This document shows, in pieces, positions 10,759 through 22,573 of a stretch of 64,000 bases of DNA. Within the stretch, counting starts at the first letter, position 1. The number at the start of each line of letters is the position of its first letter. Source of the DNA: Myxococcales bacterium (lineage in GTDB: Bacteria > Myxococcota_A > Polyangia > Haliangiales > Haliangiaceae); contig JADJGV010000003.1 in assembly GCA_016707895.1 (NCBI GenBank), positions 620,001-684,000 of the forward strand. The letters run 5' to 3'. The translations under genes and the position numbers were made by a program. The notes below the pieces were generated by a model. It saw only the letters and a list, made by a program, of their open reading frames with translations. It ran no database searches and was not told where the DNA came from.

Positions 10759-11583
10759 TCAGCACGTATGGCAGTGCGGCGCCTGGCTGATCACGTCGCC
10801 GGTGATGACGTCGACGAACAGCCGCTGCCCGATGCAGTGGTCGGTGGTGGCGCCGCTGCAGCAGAACGCGTCGCTGTTGGTGATCGCGGTGGTGACATGG
10901 GCCGGCGCCAGGTAGACGTCGACCGCGCGCACCCGGCGCAGGTCGCCGGCGCCGTCGACCAGGAAGCCCTCGGCGCCGACCTCGATGACGTCGTCGCTGG
11001 CGATCGTGTAGCTCTCGGTCGGGCCCGGCACGCACAGGTTGAAGCGCTGGTAGCTCATCGCCGCGCCGGGCACGCCGGCGCCGACGGTCGGCGCGTCGAG
11101 GCACGCCGCCGCGACCGTGGCGCCCACCGGCAGGTAGTCGGCGTGCAAGAAGACGATCGTGTCGGTCGCGTCGACGTGGACCAGCGCGTCCTGGACCGGG
11201 CCGAACAGCGGCAGGCCGCCGTAGCTGGGCGCGCGCACGCGGACGATCTCGCGGTTGAGGACGTCGTCGTGGGTGCACGACACCGTCGCGCCCGCGGCGT
11301 CGAGCTGCGCCAGCTCGACCGGCCGACCGGTCGCGCCCAGGAGCGCGCGGCCGATCTGCTCGCAGCGCGCGCCCTGGCCGTCGAGGGTCAGGTGGGTCGG
11401 CGCGCCCAGATCGACCGACGTCGCGCGGATCGGCATCGGGTAGCCGGTGGCCTCGCACACCGGGGCGTCGATCGCGGCGTCGATCGCGGCGGGCGCGTCG
11501 GGCGACGCAGTGGTCGAGTCACCGCAGGCGACGACGAGGATCAGGAACGGGAGCGGCGAGCGCAGCGCGGCGCGGGGCGACAT
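10759..11583 (-). CDS. Cys-containing lipoprotein of unknown function
   Basis: 274 residues from ATG 11583 (an upstream in-frame TTG at 11592 is less likely because it would only lengthen the signal). Signal peptide with lipobox LVVAC, followed by an Asp/Ala/Pro linker (SPDAPAAIDAAIDAP) typical of this genome's lipoproteins. The body has several Cys, including FCCSG and a terminal HCHTC, suggesting disulfides or metal binding outside the cytoplasm. No recognisable catalytic motif. The gene ends 24 bp before the oxidoreductase start, on the same strand. Confidence 0.75.
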   Translation of the reverse strand: MSPRAALRSPLPFLILVVACGDSTTASPDAPAAIDAAIDAPVCEATGYPMPIRATSVDLGAPTHLTLDGQGARCEQIGRALLGATGRPVELAQLDAAGATVSCTHDDVLNREIVRVRAPSYGGLPLFGPVQDALVHVDATDTIVFLHADYLPVGATVAAACLDAPTVGAGVPGAAMSYQRFNLCVPGPTESYTIASDDVIEVGAEGFLVDGAGDLRRVRAVDVYLAPAHVTTAITNSDAFCCSGATTDHCIGQRLFVDVITGDVISQAPHCHTC

Positions 11584-11628
11584 GGCGCGCAAGAGAGCAC
11601 AGGCCGCGGCCCGCGCAAGCGACGCCGA

Positions 11629-12441
11629 TCACAGGTCGACGAGCTCGAAGCTGGTGACCGCCTCGCCGAGGAAGCGCGGCGCCAGCTCGTCGAGGCGCGA
11701 GATGTCGGTGGCGAAGCACGCCAGCGCGCCGGCGTGGGCCCGGCGATCGGTGACGTCGCCGCCCAGCGCCTGCGCCGCCGCCTCGGCCATCGCCGACGCC
11801 GAGTCGACGATCGCGATCGGCCGGCCGGCCAGCGCGGCGGCGGTCCGGGCCAGCACGTCGCGCAGCAGCGGGTAGTGCGTGCAGCCCAGCACGATCGTGT
11901 CGATGTCCGGATCCCGGACGAATAGCTCGGTCAGGTAGCGGCGGGCCACCGCCGCCGCGACGTCGTCGTCGACCCAGCCCTCCTCGGCCAGCGGCACCAG
12001 CAGCGGGCACGCCAGCGCCGTCACCCGCGTCGCGGGGTCGCGGGCGGTCAGCGCGCGCTCGTAGGCGCCCGAGCGCACCGTGCCGAGGGTACCGATCACG
12101 CCGACGCGCCGGCCGGTCGACGCGGCCAGCGCGCTCTCGGCGCCGGGATCGACCGCGCCGATCACCGGCACCGGGCTGGCGGCGATCAGCGCGGGCAGCG
12201 CCTGGGCCGAGGCGGTGTTGCAGGCGATCAGCACCAGCTTCACGTCGTGCGCGAGCAGGAACTGCAAGCAGGTCAGCGAGTAGCGCTCGACCGTGCGCGG
12301 GCTCTTCGAGCCGTAGGGCACGCGCGCGGTGTCGCCGAGGTAGACGATGTCCTCGCCCGGCAGGCGGGCGCGCAGCGCGCGGACCACGGTCAGCCCACCC
12401 ACTCCGGAGTCGAACACGCCGATCGGTCGACGCTGGTTCAT
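11629..12441 (-). CDS. murI: Glutamate racemase
   Basis: 270 residues from ATG 12441. Converts L-glutamate to D-glutamate for peptidoglycan, cofactor-independently in the cytosol. FDSGVGGLTV places Asp11 and the acid/base cysteines are Cys74 (ACNTAS) and Cys187 (GCTHYP), the expected pair; GDTARVPYGSKS and VDPGA are also conserved. Length is normal. A longer in-frame start at 12492 would add a basic 17-residue extension with no conservation signal, so I chose 12441. The gene is followed by the lipoprotein gene after 45 bp and seems to be transcribed alone or with it. Confidence 0.95.
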   Translation of the reverse strand: MNQRRPIGVFDSGVGGLTVVRALRARLPGEDIVYLGDTARVPYGSKSPRTVERYSLTCLQFLLAHDVKLVLIACNTASAQALPALIAASPVPVIGAVDPGAESALAASTGRRVGVIGTLGTVRSGAYERALTARDPATRVTALACPLLVPLAEEGWVDDDVAAAVARRYLTELFVRDPDIDTIVLGCTHYPLLRDVLARTAAALAGRPIAIVDSASAMAEAAAQALGGDVTDRRAHAGALACFATDISRLDELAPRFLGEAVTSFELVDL

Positions 12442-12885
12442 GCTTCTATAACGTCGCCGCTCGCGCGGCTGTTTCGCGCGTCGCCGATCCACCCACGTCC
12501 ACCCATCGGCAACACTCGGGTCCTAGAATTCCCCGTCGTCGCCATGCACACTGAGACGTCGTGGCGCACTGGCTGATCGATCCGCCAGGGACCGGCTACC
12601 GGCGGCGCCGGGACTTCTTCGAGTGACGCGCAGCCTCAGCGGCCGAGCGGCGGCCTTCGTAAATCCAGAGAAGCTGCAAAAATGTCACCGGCTTGCACTT
12701 GGTGTCCGGCTCGGACGACAGCTCCCGGTAGAGCTTCCCGATGCCTGGACACGACTTCTCGGCGAGCGGGAGCTGGCGGGCGGTGATACGTCCTTGCACT
12801 GCGCGCCGGCCTGGAGCACGTATCGTGCCGTCGGTCTCGACGTCGCGGCCTTGACGTGGGGCGGGCCCGCCGGTACGTACCGCCG
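12442..12885. other. 444-bp divergent intergenic region with one weak small frame
   Basis: Lies between murI (-) and the HD-domain gene (+). Apart from one possible 67-codon minus-strand frame (12596-12799) I see no supported gene. It is somewhat richer in A/T than its flanks and presumably holds both promoters; a TTATAG stretch lies 4 nt before the murI ATG. Confidence 0.4.
12596..12799 (-). CDS. Possible small protein (67 aa), unknown
   Basis: GTG-started frame of 67 codons with a strong G/C bias at third positions, as real genes here show, and a very basic end (KKSRRRR). It contains two Cys (SCPG, TKCK) and an aromatic stretch LLWIYEG. No family is recognised and no ribosome-binding site is evident. 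It could be a true small DNA-binding-like protein, the remnant of a larger gene, or chance. Confidence 0.3.
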   Translation of the reverse strand: MQGRITARQLPLAEKSCPGIGKLYRELSSEPDTKCKPVTFLQLLWIYEGRRSAAEAARHSKKSRRRR

Positions 12886-14073
<1,188 letters not shown>

Positions 14074-14136
14074 CGCCGTGCGGCGCGGGCCGCGCCCTGC
14101 ATGGATCGACGCCGGGGTATCGTGCGTTCCACCCCC

Positions 14137-16308
14137 ATGATGTCGAGGCTCTCGTGCGTGCTCGTGGCGATCTGGGCAGTGGCCGCCTGCGGTGACAAGC
14201 GGCGGCCGACCACCACGCCGCCGATCTCGGTCGACGCGACCGACGCCGGCGCCGGCGGCGGCGCGCTCGACGGCGGCGTGGCGGTGGCGCCGACCCCGGC
14301 CGAGCCCGCGCGGATCGCGCCCCACACCGCGTTCGTCACCGCGGTCGCGATCGATCGCGCCGGCACCGCGGCGGTGTCGATCGACGGGCTCGGCGCGATC
14401 CGGCTGTGGCGCGCGCTCGACGGCAGCGCGCCGCCGGTGGCGCTGCCGCAGCACGGCGCCCGCGCGCTCGAGGTGGCCCGCGACGGCGCTGGCTTCACCG
14501 TCGGCGCCATCGACGGCTCGAGCGCCGCGCACCTGTACCACCTCGACGCCAGCGGCGCGGTGCTCGACGTCGCCGACGTGCCGGCGGTGCCGCAGGCGCT
14601 GGGGCTGGTGGCGGGCGCCGACGGCACCTGGCTGGTCGCGCGCGCCGATCAGTCGATCGCGCGGGTCGATCGCCACGGCGCGATCATCGACGAGGTCAGC
14701 CGCGACGGCACGCGCATCGAGGCGCTGCGGCCGCTGGGCGCGCGCGACGCGGTCGCGCTGGTCAGCCGCCAGGACGCCACCGGCCGCGCGTTCGCCGCGG
14801 TGACGCTGGGGATCGAGCGCGGCCACCTGACGTGGCAGCGCGAGGTGCCGCTGGCGGTCGCGCCGACCACGCCGGTCGAGCTGGCGGTCGCACCCGACGG
14901 CAAGCACCTGGCGTACTTCGCCGACCCCACGGCGGTGAAGGCCGCCGCCAGCGCCGGACCGCCCGCCGCGTCCCGCCCCGCGCCCGGGCCCGGGCTGCCC
15001 GCGCCGCGACAGCGCCGGGCCGACTTCGCGCCGCGGCCGGTGCAGCCGTCGACGCCCTCGGTGGCCCTGGTGATCGACGCCGCCACCGGCGCCGACGTCA
15101 CGCCGCGAGCGCTCGCCGCGCAGTCGTTCGTCGGCGCGCAGCGGCTCGGCTTCCTGTCGGCCGACGCGATCGCGGCGTACTCGCAGAGCAGCGGCGACGT
15201 CGCCTCGGCCCTGGCCGTCGACGCCGACCTGGTGGCGACCTCGCTCGGCCGCAACTGCCCGCCGGCGCTGGCCGGTGGCCGCGTGGTCGCCGGGCTGGGC
15301 CAGAACCTGGTCGTCGCCGACGACGCCGGCGCCACTCGCTACCTCGGCTACCAGGCCATCAACGCCCAGGCCGCGACGCTGTCGCCTGACGGCGCCACCG
15401 CGGCGTGGGCCGTCGGTAGCGGCGACGTCCAGCTCCGCCCGACGGTCGGCCCTGAGGGCGACCTGGTGGCCAACGTCGGCGACGTGGCGACGGCGCTGGA
15501 GTTCGTCGACGCGACCCACCTGATCGCGCTGACGAGCCGCGGCGCGCTGGTGCTGATCGACGCGACGACCGCGAAGGAGCTCGCCCGCGTCGCGGCGCCT
15601 GGCAGCAGCGGCGCGCTGGTCTGGGATCCGCGCGGCCGCTGGCTGGCCGGCGTCCGCGACAGCGGCGGCGTGTGGGTGATGAAGGTCGACACCAGCCAGA
15701 CCCCCGCGCTGAGCCCGCCCAAGGTGATCAGCGACGGCTCGACCGCGCTGTGGTTCCTCGACGCGGCCACCGACGGCGCGCCGGCGCTGGTCACGCTCGA
15801 CGGCGCGTCGACGTTGCGCACGTACACCGCCGCGCAGCTCGCCACCGGCGTGCCGCTCAACAAGGTCGGCGGCGTCCCCAAGCACGCGATCACGTCGCCG
15901 CCGCTGCAGATCGATCGGGCGGGGCGGGTCTACGTGTTCGACGGCCGCGACCTGATCCGGTTCGGCGGCCTGACGATGGACGCGCCGCGGGCGCTGCTGC
16001 GCGCCGACAGCCTGTTCATGCCAACCGCGCTGCCGGGCGACGTCACGCTCGTCATCGACGCCCTCGGCGTGGTGCGCGCGGTGCGCGACGACGGCGGGCT
16101 CGCGTGGACCGTCAACATCGGCGGCGTGCCGCTGCGGCCGGCGCTGAGCGACGACGGCCGGCGGGTGCTGCTGCTGGCGCAGGCCGGCGCGATGATCGTC
16201 GACACCGCCACCGGCCAGCAGGTCGCGGCCACCTGCGGCTGGAGGTTCGGCGCCTGGCCCACACCGCCGCAGGTGACCAACCTCGGCGCGCTGTCGCTGT
16301 GCGAGTAG
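14137..16308 (+). CDS. Lipoprotein with beta-propeller-like repeats
   Basis: 723 residues from ATG 14137 (14140 equally possible). Lipobox VAAC after a short signal (MMSRLSCVLVAIWAVAACG), a Thr/Pro and Asp/Ala/Gly-rich linker, then about 650 residues of WD40/YVTN-like blade repeats (for example FVTAVAIDRAGTAAVSIDG, VELAVAPDGKHLAYFAD, GALVWDPRGRWLAGV). A Pro/Ala-rich spacer interrupts the repeats near residue 290. Probably an outer-membrane or periplasmic propeller for protein binding; no catalytic site seen. TATCGT at 14118-14123 is a possible -10 box. Its stop pairs with that of the convergent GST gene in a palindrome at 16306-16321. Confidence 0.75.
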   Translation: MMSRLSCVLVAIWAVAACGDKRRPTTTPPISVDATDAGAGGGALDGGVAVAPTPAEPARIAPHTAFVTAVAIDRAGTAAVSIDGLGAIRLWRALDGSAPPVALPQHGARALEVARDGAGFTVGAIDGSSAAHLYHLDASGAVLDVADVPAVPQALGLVAGADGTWLVARADQSIARVDRHGAIIDEVSRDGTRIEALRPLGARDAVALVSRQDATGRAFAAVTLGIERGHLTWQREVPLAVAPTTPVELAVAPDGKHLAYFADPTAVKAAASAGPPAASRPAPGPGLPAPRQRRADFAPRPVQPSTPSVALVIDAATGADVTPRALAAQSFVGAQRLGFLSADAIAAYSQSSGDVASALAVDADLVATSLGRNCPPALAGGRVVAGLGQNLVVADDAGATRYLGYQAINAQAATLSPDGATAAWAVGSGDVQLRPTVGPEGDLVANVGDVATALEFVDATHLIALTSRGALVLIDATTAKELARVAAPGSSGALVWDPRGRWLAGVRDSGGVWVMKVDTSQTPALSPPKVISDGSTALWFLDAATDGAPALVTLDGASTLRTYTAAQLATGVPLNKVGGVPKHAITSPPLQIDRAGRVYVFDGRDLIRFGGLTMDAPRALLRADSLFMPTALPGDVTLVIDALGVVRAVRDDGGLAWTVNIGGVPLRPALSDDGRRVLLLAQAGAMIVDTATGQQVAATCGWRFGAWPTPPQVTNLGALSLCE

Positions 16309-16321
16309 CCCGCGCGGGCTA
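16306..16321. other. 16-bp palindrome spanning two convergent stop codons
   Basis: TAGCCCGCGCGGGCTA reads the same on both strands and supplies the TAG stop of both converging genes. As a hairpin it would give a 6-bp stem with a GCGC loop. It may act as a weak bidirectional terminator; there is no U-tract. Confidence 0.4.
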
Positions 16322-16942
16322 CTTGCCGAGCCCGTGCTCGGCGACGATCGCCGCGTTCTTGGCCTCGGCGGCCTGCGCCGCGGGGCGCGCGCCCAGCCGC
16401 TCGGCGTAGGCGGTGAACGCCGGGCGGGCCGGCAGCATGCCGAACCGCAGCATGTAGCGCACCGTGCCGCCGAAGATCACGTCGGCCATCGAGAAGCGAT
16501 CGCCGAGCAGGTAGTCGCCGTTCGACACCGCGGCCTCGATCGCGTCGAGCATCGCCTCGTGGGTGCCCCAACCAGCCTGGCCCGGCTTGTAGTCCCAGCC
16601 CGCGGCCTTGGCCATCGAGCCCGGCTCGATCACCGACGGCGCGAACAGCGCCCAGCGGAAGTAGGTGCCGCGGGCGGGATCGTCGAGCGTCGGCGCGAGC
16701 CGGCCGGCCGCGTAGCGGTCGGCGAGGTACAGGCCGATCGCGGCGACCTCGGTGACGACGACGTCGCCGTCGGTGAGCACCGGCAGCTTGCCCATCGGGT
16801 TCTTGGCCAGCATCGCCGACGCCTTGTGGGCGCCCTTCATGATGTCGACGTACTCGAGGGCGTACGGCACGCCGACCTCCTCGAGCATCCACACCACGGT
16901 GGCGGCGCGCGAGAACGGATGGTGATAGAGGGTGATGCTCAT
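16319..16942 (-). CDS. Glutathione S-transferase family protein
   Basis: 207 residues from ATG 16942. Thioredoxin-fold N-domain with YHHPFSRAATVVWMLEEVG and the cis-Pro/GSH-binding segment NPMGKLPVLTDG, followed by TEVAAIGLYLADRY; all-alpha C-domain with GDYLLGDRFSMADV (N-capping box Ser/Asp). Normal length for the family. Role by family: conjugation or reduction with glutathione in the cytosol; the substrate is not predictable. The upstream in-frame ATG at 16984 would add 14 residues without GST character. Confidence 0.9.
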   Translation of the reverse strand: MSITLYHHPFSRAATVVWMLEEVGVPYALEYVDIMKGAHKASAMLAKNPMGKLPVLTDGDVVVTEVAAIGLYLADRYAAGRLAPTLDDPARGTYFRWALFAPSVIEPGSMAKAAGWDYKPGQAGWGTHEAMLDAIEAAVSNGDYLLGDRFSMADVIFGGTVRYMLRFGMLPARPAFTAYAERLGARPAAQAAEAKNAAIVAEHGLGK

Positions 16943-17023
16943 GCGCGGAGTATCGGTGGTCTCACGCCGCCGATCCACCGTCACCCCGGCGGGAGGAACG
17001 GCGGGGATCGCGTGCGCCGATCG

Positions 17024-17482
17024 CTACCGCGCGAGCGCCAGGCCGAGCCCCAGCGAGAACCCCAGCGGCGCGTCGTCGGCCGGCAGCGCGTAGGCGCGCG
17101 CGCTCAGCGTCAGCGCGATCGGCAGGCGCGTCGGCCACAGGAAGCCGGTGACGCCCGCGGTCGCGGCCGGCGCGGTCGGCCACGCCACGCCGACCGCGAG
17201 ATCGATCACCACCTCGAGCTTGGGCCGCGCCGCCGCCGCGCGGTAGGCGACGCCCGCGGTCGCGACGCCGTGCGCGCCGTCGGGCGTGATCCGCCCGGCC
17301 CGCGCCTCGAGCCCCAGGCGGCGCGTGACGTACACGATCGCGGTGGCGTCGACCCGCTGCACCAGCCCGTCGCCCAGCACCGCCAGCTCGCTGCCAGCGC
17401 CGATCGCGCCGCGAGGCTCGGCGCGCGCCGGGGCCGCGACCAGCAGCGTCGCGATCGTCACCGCGCGGATCACCATCGCCAT
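17024..17482 (-). CDS. Small exported protein, probable outer-membrane beta-structure
   Basis: 152 residues. Clear Sec signal (MAMVIRAVTIATLLVAAPARA, cleavage after ARA). The mature part alternates hydrophobic and small residues like beta strands, ending GFSLGLGLALAR. No family recognised. Its ATG overlaps by one base the TGA of the Uma2 gene upstream (TGATG, 17480-17484), so the two are translationally coupled. Confidence 0.65.
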   Translation of the reverse strand: MAMVIRAVTIATLLVAAPARAEPRGAIGAGSELAVLGDGLVQRVDATAIVYVTRRLGLEARAGRITPDGAHGVATAGVAYRAAAARPKLEVVIDLAVGVAWPTAPAATAGVTGFLWPTRLPIALTLSARAYALPADDAPLGFSLGLGLALAR

Positions 17483-18075
17483 CACGCGTCGTCGTCGGGA
17501 TCGTCGCCGAGCAGCACCCCGACCCGCAGCTCGATCGCGTCGAACGGCTCGGCGCGGACCAGCTCGCTGGCTTCGGCGCGCAGCGCCACCAGGTAGCCGT
17601 CGGCGGTGTGGCGGTAGACGGACAGCGTGCGATCGGTCTGATCGAGGATCCAGTAGTGCGGCACGCCGGCCTGGTGGTAACGGCGCAGCTTGATCACGGT
17701 GTCGACGGCGCGGTTGGACTCGCTCACGATCTCGCACAGCCAGTCGGGGCGGATCGTCACCGGCCGTGCGCGCGGCGCCTCGGCGACGCGGTCGCGCCGC
17801 CAGCCGGCGATGTCGGGGCGGTAGCCGCGTCCTTCGAGCACGATGTCCACCTCGGTGCCCAGCCGCCAGCCCCCGAGACCGCCCGGTCCGCCGGTCCGCC
17901 GATCGAACGAGCCGCCGAGCGTGCCCGCCGTGCGCATCTGTGACCGCCCATGATCGAACGTCGGCGCCGCCTTCTCGACGAACTCGCCGTCGATCAGCTC
18001 GACGCGCGCGTCCTCGGGCAGGGCCAGCCATTCGGCCACCGTGTGGTGGTGATGCTCGGCGCCGCGGGTCGACAT
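17482..18075 (-). CDS. Uma2 family endonuclease-fold protein
   Basis: 197 residues. The fold signatures of the Uma2/DUF820 group in the PD-(D/E)XK superfamily are present: the N-terminal ARVELIDGEFVE, RPDIAGW, LCEIVSESN, and the KLRRYHQAGVPHYWILDQ block. Function of this group is not settled; nuclease activity is inferred from the fold. A His-rich start (AEHHHHTVAEW) is unusual but natural-looking. TATCCT 7 nt upstream suggests a leaderless transcript. It is coupled to the small exported protein downstream. Confidence 0.85.
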   Translation of the reverse strand: MSTRGAEHHHHTVAEWLALPEDARVELIDGEFVEKAAPTFDHGRSQMRTAGTLGGSFDRRTGGPGGLGGWRLGTEVDIVLEGRGYRPDIAGWRRDRVAEAPRARPVTIRPDWLCEIVSESNRAVDTVIKLRRYHQAGVPHYWILDQTDRTLSVYRHTADGYLVALRAEASELVRAEPFDAIELRVGVLLGDDPDDDA

Positions 18076-18082
18076 CGCGGCG

Positions 18083-18088
18083 AGGATA
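18083..18088 (-). promoter_or_regulatory. TATCCT -10 box before the Uma2 gene
   Basis: Minus-strand TATCCT ends 7 nt before ATG 18075, predicting a leaderless mRNA for the two-gene unit. Confidence 0.55.
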
Positions 18089-18110
18089 CCACGCAGGTCG
18101 CGCCCGACGA

Positions 18111-19973
18111 TCAGCCCAGCTCGACGCGGCCGCGCGGCGTGACCACCACGCCGGCCACCAGCTCGTGCGGCGCGACCACGGCGACGCCGGGCAGCTCGGG
18201 CTCGAGCACCGTGCGCAGGTGGCGCCGCACGTCGCCGGCGGTCAGCACGACGCCGCGCTCGCCGACCGCGCGCCGGACCGCGCCGACGATGTCCCGGCCG
18301 ATGTCGGGCGGCAGCGCGACGATCGCCCCGCCGTCGCGCGGCAGGATCGCGCCGCGCACCGCGTCCTCGATCATCGGATCGAGCGTCCACGCCTCGAGCT
18401 TGCCGCGCGGCGCGACGCCGGCGGTCACCGCGCGGCCCAGCCGGCCGCGCACGTGCTCGGTCAACGCCACCGCGTCCTTCGGCGCGCCGGCCGGCACCGC
18501 GGCCAGCGCCTCGAGGATCGCGCCGAGGTCGTGGATCGCCACGCCCTCGCGCACCAGCTGGCGCAGCACGTCGGTCAGCACGCCCAGGCTCGCCACCCGG
18601 GGCACCACGTCGCGCACCAGCGGCGCCTGGCCCGGGCCCAGCTCGTCGAGCAGCACCTGCACGCCGCCCGCGCGCACCAGCTCGGCCGCGCAGCCGTCGA
18701 GCGCGGCCTTGAGCGGCGCGGACAGATCGTCGGCGCGGCGCGGCGCCACCAGCCAGTCGACGGTGGTGCCCCACAGCCGCAGCTCGGCGTCGGCGTGGGC
18801 CACCGCGGGGTCGACCACCAGCGCGATCGTCGGCGCGCGCACGCCCAGCCGGCTGGCCAGCCCGGCGCGCACGTCGGCCAGCACCGCCGCCACCGCGTCG
18901 CGATCGAGCAGCGCGCCGATCTTCGGCGCGACCGCGATCGTCACGCCGTCGCGCGGCACCGCGGCCGCCACCGCCGGCGCCGAGGCCACCACCGCGCTCG
19001 GCGGCGTGCGGGCCGGCAGCGCGCGCGCCACCAGCGTCAGCCCGCCGGCCACCGCCGCCAGCACCAGGAACGGCACGTGGGGCAGGCCCGGCACCAGGCC
19101 CAGCGCCGCCAGCAGCACCGCGGTGGTCGCCAGCGCGCGCGGCTGCGCCGCCAGCTGCGCCACCATGTCGTCGCCGACCGCGCGCTCGCCGTCGGCCGAG
19201 GCGATGCGGGTCACCGCCAGCGCCGCCGCCAGCGCCACCAGCAAGGCCGGCAGCTGCACCACCAGGCCGTCGCCGACCGACTGCACCGCGTAGATCTTCG
19301 CCGCCGCGCTCAGCGACAGGCCGCGCGAGCCGACGCCGATCACCAGGCCGCCGATCAGGTTGATCGCGACGATCAGGATCGCGGCGAGCGCGTCGCCCTT
19401 GACGAACTTCATCGCGCCGTCGAGCGCGCCGTACAGCTGCGACTGCTGCTCGAGCGCGGCGCGGCGCCGCCCAGCCTCGGCGGCGTCGATCGACCCGGCC
19501 TTGAGGTCGGCGTCGATCGCCAGCTGCTTGCCGGGCAGGCCGTCGAGCGCGAACCGCGCCGCGACCTCGGCGACCCGCTCGGCGCCGCGCGCGACCACCA
19601 GGTACTGCACGATCGTGATCACGCCGAACACCACCAGGCCCACGACCAGCTCGCCCTGGGCCACGAAGTCCCCGAACGCCCGCACCACCTGGCCGCCGTC
19701 GCCCTCGGCCAGGATCCGCCGCGTCGTCGAGACGTTGACGCCCAGCCGGAACAGCGTCGCCACCAGCAAGATCGTCGGTAGCGTGGTCAGCCGCGCCGGC
19801 GATGGCGCGTACACCGCGGTCAGCAGGATCACCACCGCCGAGGTGAAGCTCATCGCCAGCAGCAGATCGATCGCCAGCGCCGGCAGCGGCACCACCATCA
19901 TCGCCACCACCGCCACCACGATCACCGCTAGGGCCAGGTCGCCCCAGCCCCGACGCATCGAACGACCGGTCAT
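18111..19973 (-). CDS. FHIPEP-family type III secretion/flagellar export gate protein (FlhA/SctV-like)
   Basis: 620 residues. N-terminal half has seven or eight membrane segments and the family signatures LFRLGVNVSTTRRIL, the FHIPEP-like loop AERVAEVAARFALDGLPGKQLAIDADLKAG, and FVKGDALAAILIVAINLIGG. The C-terminal half is the cytosolic nonamer-forming domain (VREGVAIHDLGAILEAL, LGRAVTAG). Family role: the inner-membrane gate that receives substrates and uses proton motive force for export. It is shorter than typical FlhA or SctV (nearly 700). No other export component (FliP/Q/R, FlhB, ATPase, needle) lies in the window, so it is either at the edge of a dispersed system or orphaned. Confidence 0.88.
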   Translation of the reverse strand: MTGRSMRRGWGDLALAVIVVAVVAMMVVPLPALAIDLLLAMSFTSAVVILLTAVYAPSPARLTTLPTILLVATLFRLGVNVSTTRRILAEGDGGQVVRAFGDFVAQGELVVGLVVFGVITIVQYLVVARGAERVAEVAARFALDGLPGKQLAIDADLKAGSIDAAEAGRRRAALEQQSQLYGALDGAMKFVKGDALAAILIVAINLIGGLVIGVGSRGLSLSAAAKIYAVQSVGDGLVVQLPALLVALAAALAVTRIASADGERAVGDDMVAQLAAQPRALATTAVLLAALGLVPGLPHVPFLVLAAVAGGLTLVARALPARTPPSAVVASAPAVAAAVPRDGVTIAVAPKIGALLDRDAVAAVLADVRAGLASRLGVRAPTIALVVDPAVAHADAELRLWGTTVDWLVAPRRADDLSAPLKAALDGCAAELVRAGGVQVLLDELGPGQAPLVRDVVPRVASLGVLTDVLRQLVREGVAIHDLGAILEALAAVPAGAPKDAVALTEHVRGRLGRAVTAGVAPRGKLEAWTLDPMIEDAVRGAILPRDGGAIVALPPDIGRDIVGAVRRAVGERGVVLTAGDVRRHLRTVLEPELPGVAVVAPHELVAGVVVTPRGRVELG

Positions 19974-20009
19974 GCCGCGGTTATCGGCGATCGCTGTGAC
20001 AGCGTCTAG

Positions 20010-21106
20010 CTAGGCGCCCAGGGCCAGCCGCAGCTCGGCCAGGAACAGGTCGTTCTCCTCGGGGGTACCCGGGGTCACCCGCAGGCAGCCCGACAGCGGG
20101 CCCGGCCGATCGAAGTTGCGCACCAGCACGCCGCGCGCCGCCATCGCCTTCCACGCCGCCCCGGCCCGGCCGTCGCCGGCCTTGCCAACGCGGAACAGGA
20201 TCAGGTTGGCCTCGCTGGGGAAGACCCGCACGCCGGGGACGTCGGCCAGCGCCGCCGCCAGCCGCGCGCGTTCGCGCACCACGTCGGCCGCGCGCGCGCG
20301 CAGCCACTCGCCCTGCGTGCGCAGCATCCACAGCGCCGCCCGCTGGTTGAGCGCGCCCAGGTTGTACGGCGGCCGGACCTTCTCGACCTCGCGCACGATC
20401 GCGTCGGCGGCGACCAGGAAGCCGATCCGCAGCCCGGCCATGCCGACCTTCGACAGCGTCCGCAGCACCACCAGGTTGGGCAGCTCGGGCAGCCGACCCA
20501 GCAGCGTGCGGCCGCCGTAGTCGATGTACGCCTCGTCGGCGACGACGATCGTGCCCGGGTGCTTCGCCGCCAGGTCGGCGACGCGCTCGGGCGTCCACAG
20601 CGTGCCGGTCGGGTTGTTGGGCAGCGCGAAGAACGCCAGGTTGGGCGCCGCGCCGGTCATCGCGTCGTCGACCAGCTCGAAGTCGAGCTGCATGTCGTCG
20701 TCGAGCGGCACCTCGATCGGATCGAGGCCGTGGCCGAGCGCGGCGATGCGGTAGACGACGAACGACGGGTCCGGATACAGCACGGTCGCGCGGGTCTTCC
20801 CGGGGCGCGGCTCGCCGAACGCCGCGCACAGCAGCGCCAGCAGCTCGTCGGAGCCGTTGCCGAAGGAGAGCGCGCCCGGCGCCACGCCCAGCTCGGCGGC
20901 CAGGTGCGCGCGCAGCTCGACCGGATCGGCCTCGGGGTAGCGGTGCAGCGCGACCGCCGCGAGCTCGCGGCCCAGCGCCTCGGCGGCGGCGGGCGGCAGC
21001 GGGTGCGGCGACTCGTTGGCGTCGAGCTTGGCGCGCACGCCCTCGGGGCGCGGCACGTGATAGGCGGCCATCGCGCGGATGCCGCGCGTGACCAGCGGGG
21101 CGATGC

Positions 21107-21110
<4 letters not shown>
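20010..21110 (-). CDS. hisC: Histidinol-phosphate aminotransferase
   Basis: 366 residues from a GTG start that overlaps the hisD stop (GTGA, 21107-21110). PLP-dependent fold-type I enzyme transferring the amino group from glutamate to imidazole-acetol phosphate in histidine synthesis. Visible landmarks: LDANESPHPLP, FGNGSDELLALL, NNPTG at 165-169, VVADEAYIDY, the Schiff-base Lys221 in TLSKVGMAGLRIG, and the C-terminal phosphate-binding RVTPGTPEEN. Length is normal. Coupling to hisD supports the assignment. Confidence 0.95.
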
Positions 21111-22384
<1,274 letters not shown>

Positions 22385-22573
22385 CGCGCGCAGGATGGCC
22401 CGCCCGACGCCGGTCGCCAAGCCCCGACTACCGCAAGCGCGCCGGGCGTCGCCGACACGCCGCCGCGCACGCAGTTGCAGGCGAGATCGCTGTACATTTT
22501 CGACGTCGCCCGCTGTCACGATCGCCCGCGGGCCTCGTTATGGCGTCCGAGACCCCGAACGAAAGGCCCGACG

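Noticed and set aside
11584..11592. TTG start at 11592 for the lipoprotein gene
   Set aside because: ATG 11583 gives a complete lipoprotein signal; TTG would only add three residues.
17766..19781. Plus-strand frame of 671 codons opposite the FHIPEP gene
   Set aside because: His/Arg/Gln-rich antisense translation; the minus frame has eight membrane helices and family signatures.
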